A DNA stretch of 64,000 nt from the NCBI GenBank assembly GCA_000708835.1, contig DF236952.1, positions 62,001 to 126,000 of the forward strand. The letters are read 5' to 3'. Shown here one piece after another: positions 58,737-64,000 of the stretch. Each line of letters begins with the position of its first letter. The first letter of the stretch is position 1. The position numbers and the translations under genes were made by a program. The notes beneath the pieces were generated by a model. That model was given only the letters and a program-made list of their open reading frames with translations. It was not told the DNA's origin and made no database searches. This stretch comes from Klebsormidium nitens. Its lineage: Eukaryota > Streptophyta > Klebsormidiophyceae > Klebsormidiales > Klebsormidiaceae.

Positions 58737-61700
58737 TCACCAGCCCCACGCCAACCACTGATGCATATGCCAGGGAGCATGCGTTGCTCGCTGACGGTCC
58801 GCCCGTCGGTCGGTCTCGGCCCGCTCATACGCCTCATGAGCGGAACCGGCATCTTCCTGATTCTCCCGCGTGTTCCCCGCCTCCAAATCGGGTGGTGCAC
58901 TCGTCTCCGCCCCTTCTGGGCCTCCGCTTGAGGAGCCCGGTAAATTTTCCGCCGACTGTTGACTCAGTTCCAAGCCCCGTTCTGCAACGGTCTGCGGCAC
59001 AGGGATTCGGATGTACAGCGGCCGCTTGCATAACGGGCAGGAGGGGTCCTTCTTCAGCCACGTGTCAATGCAGGCTGCAGACGCAAAGACCGAGATGTTT
59101 GAGACGCGCGTTGGCGACCAGCAGGTGGGCAAATAAATACGAAGAATGCTCAGAAGGGCTCCGAAGAGGAGTCGCTGGAAAGATTGACTAGCGGTATGTT
59201 TCCTGCCCGTGGAGGGGTAGAAGGACAGTTGCCTACAATAGCGGGACAAGTACAGAATAACGAAAGATCGAAGGAGCGAGCGGAAACAGTGAATAGAGCA
59301 AAATCTGCGAGTAGAACGCCGAGGTAGCGGAGGGGTACCGGAACCAGAAGGAGAGCGGAGAGAGAGAAAAACGCAGAAACAAGGGCCAAATGCTATCTGT
59401 TACCTGTATGGAAAGCATGCCCGCACGGCAGCGGCCGCAGCAGCGCACCCTCTTCGTAATCCACCAAACAAATGGCGCACGACGTGTCACGCCCTTCTGT
59501 CGACTCCCCGTTGCGCGGCCCCCCCGATTCTTCCGCTTCCCCGCTTCCAGCAGCCCCCTTCTGCCCCTCTGCCAAATCAGAATCCATTTGTGCTTCCGAA
59601 CCGGCGCCCGACGGCCTCGGAATCAGAACCGGGGCGGATTCCGCTGATTCCGAGTCCTGGTGCCGCCGGAATTGTACCGGGGCTTCGGGACCGAGGGGCC
59701 GGGGTGTTTCTAGAGGCCCGATACTGCTGCTCGCAGAGGCGCCCGATTCAGACGACGTTGTGCCCAACTTTGGCGGCGTGGCTGGCGAGTGGGGGAACGC
59801 CGAGTGCCAGACCTGCACATGGATATTGATTTGTCATTGACATTCTCGCTGAACGAGCAAAGGGTACGCTCATGCAAGGCTGATGACCTTGAAAGGGTAG
59901 CACGTGGTCAGAACTTGGCTCGGTCTGGTTGATGACTTTGGCCGAAGCAGAGATTCAAGTACAATCTCATCTCGAGGTCCTTGTCGGTTGGTGTTCGTGA
60001 CGCTTCAGACTCTTAAGCGCTCCAAAAGCACATCGAAACATCGAAACATCGAATCTCCACAATGGACGGCACAACCTCTGGTGGCCCTTTGCCTGACATC
60101 AGCCTCAGGCCAAAACTGACAATCACCTTCCAACCTCAGCGCACTTTCTGCAATATTCCGTCACCTCAAATCCTGATACATTGCACACTCCGAAACAATC
60201 TGCGTCTAGCGAGAGTATACTGGTCTCCGCAAACTGCATCTTCGTACCGTTTGCGGAATCAAGATCCTGCGCGGGTCCTCTCCGAGCCATTTGACCAGCA
60301 TGACGTCACGGTCGAGCGGGTCCGGCTCCGCGGATGACGTCACTTTTGCTCTTTCTTCAAGGGGTAGGGCGGGCAAATGACCGGCACTGTTCCGCCTCCG
60401 CTTGAGGATGATGATGCCAGCGAACACGACGATGATGATAAGGCAGCCCCCGCCCGCCCAGACCAACTGTAAGGACCGAAAGATACTAAAAATCTTTTTT
60501 CAAAAGGGGTTTGTCTTCGCTTATTGGCTGGTAACTCTTGTGTGCCCTAACGACTATGTGGCATGTACGCCCTGAGTTTCGTGGACCCGAGACACCAAAC
60601 TGAAAATCCTAGCCCAATACTTACGCGCTCGGCACCCCAACCCACCCTAACCACCAGGCCAACCCCACCCGTCCTCCGGGCGCTTTTCTTAGGGCACACT
60701 GCGGTTAGGGCATACTAGAATAACACCGATGGCCGAAAGACGGAATAAGCCCAAAAGTAAAGTTAGAGGCGGTAAAGTTGTAGATAACTGTCGAGGTTTC
60801 GATTGAAAAAGAGTATGGATGTAGAAGCGATTCCTGTCCCGCCCAGAACAGCAGCGGCATATTGTAAAGCGTTCCGAGAAGAGTCTGAGGCCGCCTGCAA
60901 CAAGAGGCTCGCACGAGAGACTCGTCCTCAAAACGATCGAAGGATGCTTGTGCCCGTTCTCTTGATCAGCGGCAGGTTTGAAAACACATGTGCTGGCTCT
61001 TTCGCAAAGCATGATACTGGTCCATTCAGTGCGGCGCCAGCAAACCCCGATCGGCATGCTTTCAAGAATCCCCAAAGTCGAAAAAAATGTGGAAACGCAT
61101 GCAGCTGTCAGGGACCCAGGGCCAGCGGCAGATTCAACGGAGTCAAATGGCAGCGAAACTCACCGATACAGTCAGCAGCGGGCTCGTGTCGTCGACGTAA
61201 CTGACCCTGTAGTACATCTGCGAAGATAGCGTGAGATCGTCATGAAGCTCGCTTAGGTAAACGCCTCTTTCAACCGACGACCGCAAGCCCTGGACGCGTG
61301 TGACTATCACACTACATGGACTTAGAAGGGCCTCTCGTTGCATTACACAAACACACAAACAACGAACACCACACAAAGCAACAAACACACAGAAGCGGGA
61401 TGCTGGAAGAATCAAGCAATCTAGGTTGCCAAGGGCTCTGAAAAGGCAGCGAAGCATCAAAATCCGCACATGGGTTGTTGCAGTGGACATTAAGCTCAGT
61501 GAGCAGAAGAGAGCAGTTCTGGGGTTAGCTAGGGGGTTTGGGGTTGGCTGCGGGTGTGGATTAGACCTTCAACCATCCCAACTTTCGGTGGCCGGAATTT
61601 CAACTAGAGGGATACACTCCGCACGCTCACCACAAAGCCGTATGTGAGTGCGTCCGGGCCCGAGCCTGTGTTGAACACCACGGTCGCCTGGCGTGCGGGG

Positions 61701-63749
61701 ATCGTCACCGCCAGATAGTTTGGGGGGGGGTTGGGGAGGCCCGGGCCCATAAGGAGCACAGTCTGGGAGAACGAACGGGCGTAAAGTTCTTTCCTCCGCT
61801 TACAGAATCATTTGTCCAATTGGCTGGAGTTCTACTGTAGTTGGACGCGAGGACTCCGTTTTGAAGTCAATGAGCGGTTCGAGCCTAGGATTGCACAATT
61901 GGGCTCAGGTTTGATGCCCGTTAGGAAGGAACGAGTCAGACGAAGCGGAGCAACTGAAGCATAGGCTTGGGCAGACACAAAGCAATGTGCTTTAGCACCG
62001 GCAAAGCAATATTCGAGGATTGCATGGAAGAACCGCCTCCTAGATATGCTGGAGGCATCAGAAACCCGCAGGAGCTAGGGCTTCGTGTAAACTTCGCATC
62101 AAAACACTCGCATCAAAATTGGCAACTGCTGATGTCAAGAACGGAGGTATATCGATGAGTCGTTCAGAGCCGTTGCTGTTGCGATTCAGAAGGAACAGAG
62201 GCTCACTTTGGGCGGCATGCCGTTCAGATCGGAGCCCGACACGTTGAGGGAGTTGCCCGAGCTCAGGTCGAACCACTGGATGTACAGATCGACCGACGCC
62301 TGGCCGCCGAACGGCCCCACCACCCAGGTGCACGTCTGGCCGGGGACTTGGAGCGACTGCGCGCGAGCAGACAAAGCAGTTCGAGACTCAACGATGATCA
62401 TTACATATATCTCGAGGTCGAAAAATGGCAATAGTTTACGCATGAATATACAAATTTCCAGATTGATGTTGGAAAGGGGACCTGGAGCGACTGCGCGCGA
62501 GCAGAGAAAGCAGTTCGGGACTCGACGATGATCATTTACGGATCTCGAGGTTTCGAAGAATGGCAACCATTCACTTATGGACCTAAACTTTTCGAAATCG
62601 AAGATGGGAAGGGGACCTGGAGCGACTGCACGCGAGCAGGCAAAGCGGGTCGGCCCTCGACGATACATTCTGAAAAATCTCAAAGATTCAAAGATCGATG
62701 ATCTGAATAAGGCAATCTGGAGCGACTGCAAGCGAGCACGCGAAGCGGTTCGGGCCTCAGTTGACAGAACAATATCAGATTGAGGATCTCAGAATTTTAG
62801 AAACGAATGATATGAAAGGAGACTTGAAGCGACTGCGCGCGATCAGACAAAGCGCTTCGCGCTTCGACAAAGGATAACGATTTGAGGACCGCCACTTTGC
62901 AAAGAACAATGAATGGAAAGGGTTTTGTACGCGAACAGATGCCAAAGTTCGGGCGTCCACGACATTGAGCAATTTCATTGAAGCCTCTGTATTTTCGGCA
63001 CTGAGGGAGGTCCAAACATGCTCAAAACGCGAAAATCTGTGCACTAGCTGAAGGATATATGTCAGTCGACAGTGGTAGACTACCTTCCTTCCGTAGGCAT
63101 TAGCTCATCACTTATTGGTGTGGTCCAATGTTCGCATCAGACGTTGACAAGTCGACAAAGACCGGAAAAGGCAAAGATGTGATGAAAAGTCTGACAAGCA
63201 AACTAGACACCGAACAACCGACGAAGACTGAAAACCTCAAAAGATGGAATAAAGATTCTGCTTTGTGAAACAGATTCAGTTGAGGTTGGGATATGTGCGC
63301 TCGAGCAAGCAACTTACGTGCAGAGGGTCGGTGCCTGCAATGATTGCCCCTGCGTCACTTTGAATCGTGTACGTGCCCTTGCAGAAGCTGACGAACGGGA
63401 TAGTGATGTCGCCCAGGTTTCGTACCCCGTTGGAAGCCTTGGCGTCGAATGCCGAGATCGCGATGGGCCGACTGGCAGCGGACAAACGCGGACTTCAGGC
63501 CACTGAGCAGATCCTCTTACGGGACTTTGACTGAGATGCTAGAAAACTCTGCTTCAGCCGAAAGAGGAAGGAGGATCCGACAAGGCACGTTAATTGAAGG
63601 CGGCAGGGAAACTGGCTGTCAGGATTGCAGACACCTCTCTACCTACTCTGCACTCCAGATGTCAACAGAAAGAATATGTCATGTTCTCTCGCTTCAAGTC
63701 GTTTCCTTGCAAACCTCCTGCTCTAAGAGAAGCTTCCAGAGCGCTTACT
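58737..63749 (-). CDS. CUB-like / transmembrane / RING-H2 ubiquitin ligase
   Basis: Predicted membrane E3 ubiquitin ligase. Exons with agreeing phases: 63471-63318, 62356-62207, 61762-61631, 61217-61164, 60466-60248, 59812-59404, 59074-58737 (485 residues plus stop). One more exon ending at 63749 supplies a hydrophobic leader (CSLLLSAVGSANSAG) that joins in phase. No in-frame ATG is visible in it, so the start is unresolved or outside the window. The ectodomain has a CUB-like pattern: a Cys before YTIQSD, then CTWVVGPFGG, DLYIQWFDL, SGNSLNVSG, and GFVMYYRVSY at the end. One membrane helix follows (GCLIIIVVFAGIIILKRRR). The cytosolic RING-H2 is CAICLVDY, LPCGHAFH, ACIDTWL, SCPLC, split between the last two exons. 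The C-terminal tail is polar and acidic. The order resembles ATL-type ligases but with a different ectodomain. Confidence 0.85.
62340..62980 (-). repeat. Five to six-copy array of RING-gene acceptor in an intron
   Basis: The exon starting at 62356 (codons SLQVPG after gcgcag) is the first unit. Copies follow upstream in the intron at about 62476, 62612, 62714, 62819 and, degraded, 62921. Each shares ctggagcgactgcgcgcgag and aagc(a/g)gttcgggactc with small changes. Spacings are about 133, 136, 102, 105 and 102 bp. Copies at 62476 and 62612 read ccag|gtcccc in transcript sense, an AG-GT word. Confidence 0.9.
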
Positions 63750-64000
63750 TGAGGGGGATTGTGCCCGCAGAATTGGCGCTGCCAACAGCACTCAGCAAAA
63801 GGCTGCACCAGCATAACAAGCTTTGGTGAGTGTGCACAAAGATAGTTCGTCTCAAGGAAGCTCTCCATATTCGTGGAAACACTGGCAAGCTTCTTGTTTG
63901 AATGAAGGGGAGAAAACAGGGACTCCTGGGAATTTCCCTTTGAAGCCCCTTTGCTATGAGCTTTTGGATCGACAGTCCGAAGTGGTTGAATCTACAAAGA
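63750..64000. other. Right window edge, upstream of the RING gene leader exon
   Basis: The leader frame of the minus-strand RING gene stays open for some way into this stretch but without an ATG in frame. Either an upstream exon or the promoter lies here or beyond the edge. Nothing else is supported. Confidence 0.4.

Noticed and set aside
62340..62980. Regularly spaced repeats resembling a CRISPR array
   Set aside because: The repeats are diverged, have unequal spacing and include coding sequence and the splice site of the adjacent exon, in a eukaryotic gene.

Overview
The window is nuclear DNA from a green plant-lineage eukaryote, most likely a streptophyte (charophyte) alga with a compact genome such as Klebsormidium. 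I infer this from three things. The genes are split into many short exons with GT..AG introns. Gene density is about one per 5.8 kb. The gene set includes land-plant-type families: a NYC1 chlorophyll b reductase, a group I bZIP, a PAIR1/PRD3 meiotic protein, an At1g06690-like aldo-keto reductase and a Nudix hydrolase 9 homologue. I see no bacterial operons, tRNA, rRNA, CRISPR array or intact transposon.

Layout, left to right (spans are start codon to stop codon; exons were joined by eye): Nudix hydrolase NUDT9-like (1236-4556, minus); unrecognised 190-aa protein (5235-6605, plus); ABCG half-transporter, 14 exons (8003-15995, minus); membrane-anchored leishmanolysin-like metallopeptidase, 20 exons (17567-29323, plus); PAIR1/PRD3-like meiotic protein, 11 exons (30529-33528, minus); chloroplast-type aldo-keto reductase, 9 exons (34539-38625, plus); group I bZIP factor, 4 exons (39679-41739, minus); GT61-type glycosyltransferase (42504-46716, plus); NYC1 chlorophyll b reductase, 10 exons (48108-54814, minus); tail-anchored protein of unknown function (55714-57901, plus); CUB-like/transmembrane/RING-H2 ubiquitin ligase, 5' end unresolved (58737 to about 63749, minus). 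Exon phases close exactly for every gene except two: the GT61 gene, where a stretch near 44205-44830 is unresolved, and the 5' end of the RING gene. Transcription direction alternates strictly through all eleven genes.

The genes do not form one pathway. Two are plastid related (NYC1, aldo-keto reductase). Four act at membranes or in the secretory system (ABCG, leishmanolysin, GT61, CUB-RING). Two are nuclear (bZIP, PRD3).

The most unusual feature is a recurrent repeat pattern. At eleven exon borders in five genes, a 15-140 bp block covering a splice site and the adjoining exon edge is copied in tandem, 2 to 6 times, into the neighbouring intron. The copies are diverged and mostly lack a partner splice site, so they look like intron-resident exon-edge relics. 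The best cases are the RING gene (62340-62980), NYC1 (51440-52160), ABCG (9477-9890, 10776-11105, 13020-13270) and leishmanolysin (24455-24900). They may record intron growth or birth by tandem duplication, and some keep usable acceptors.
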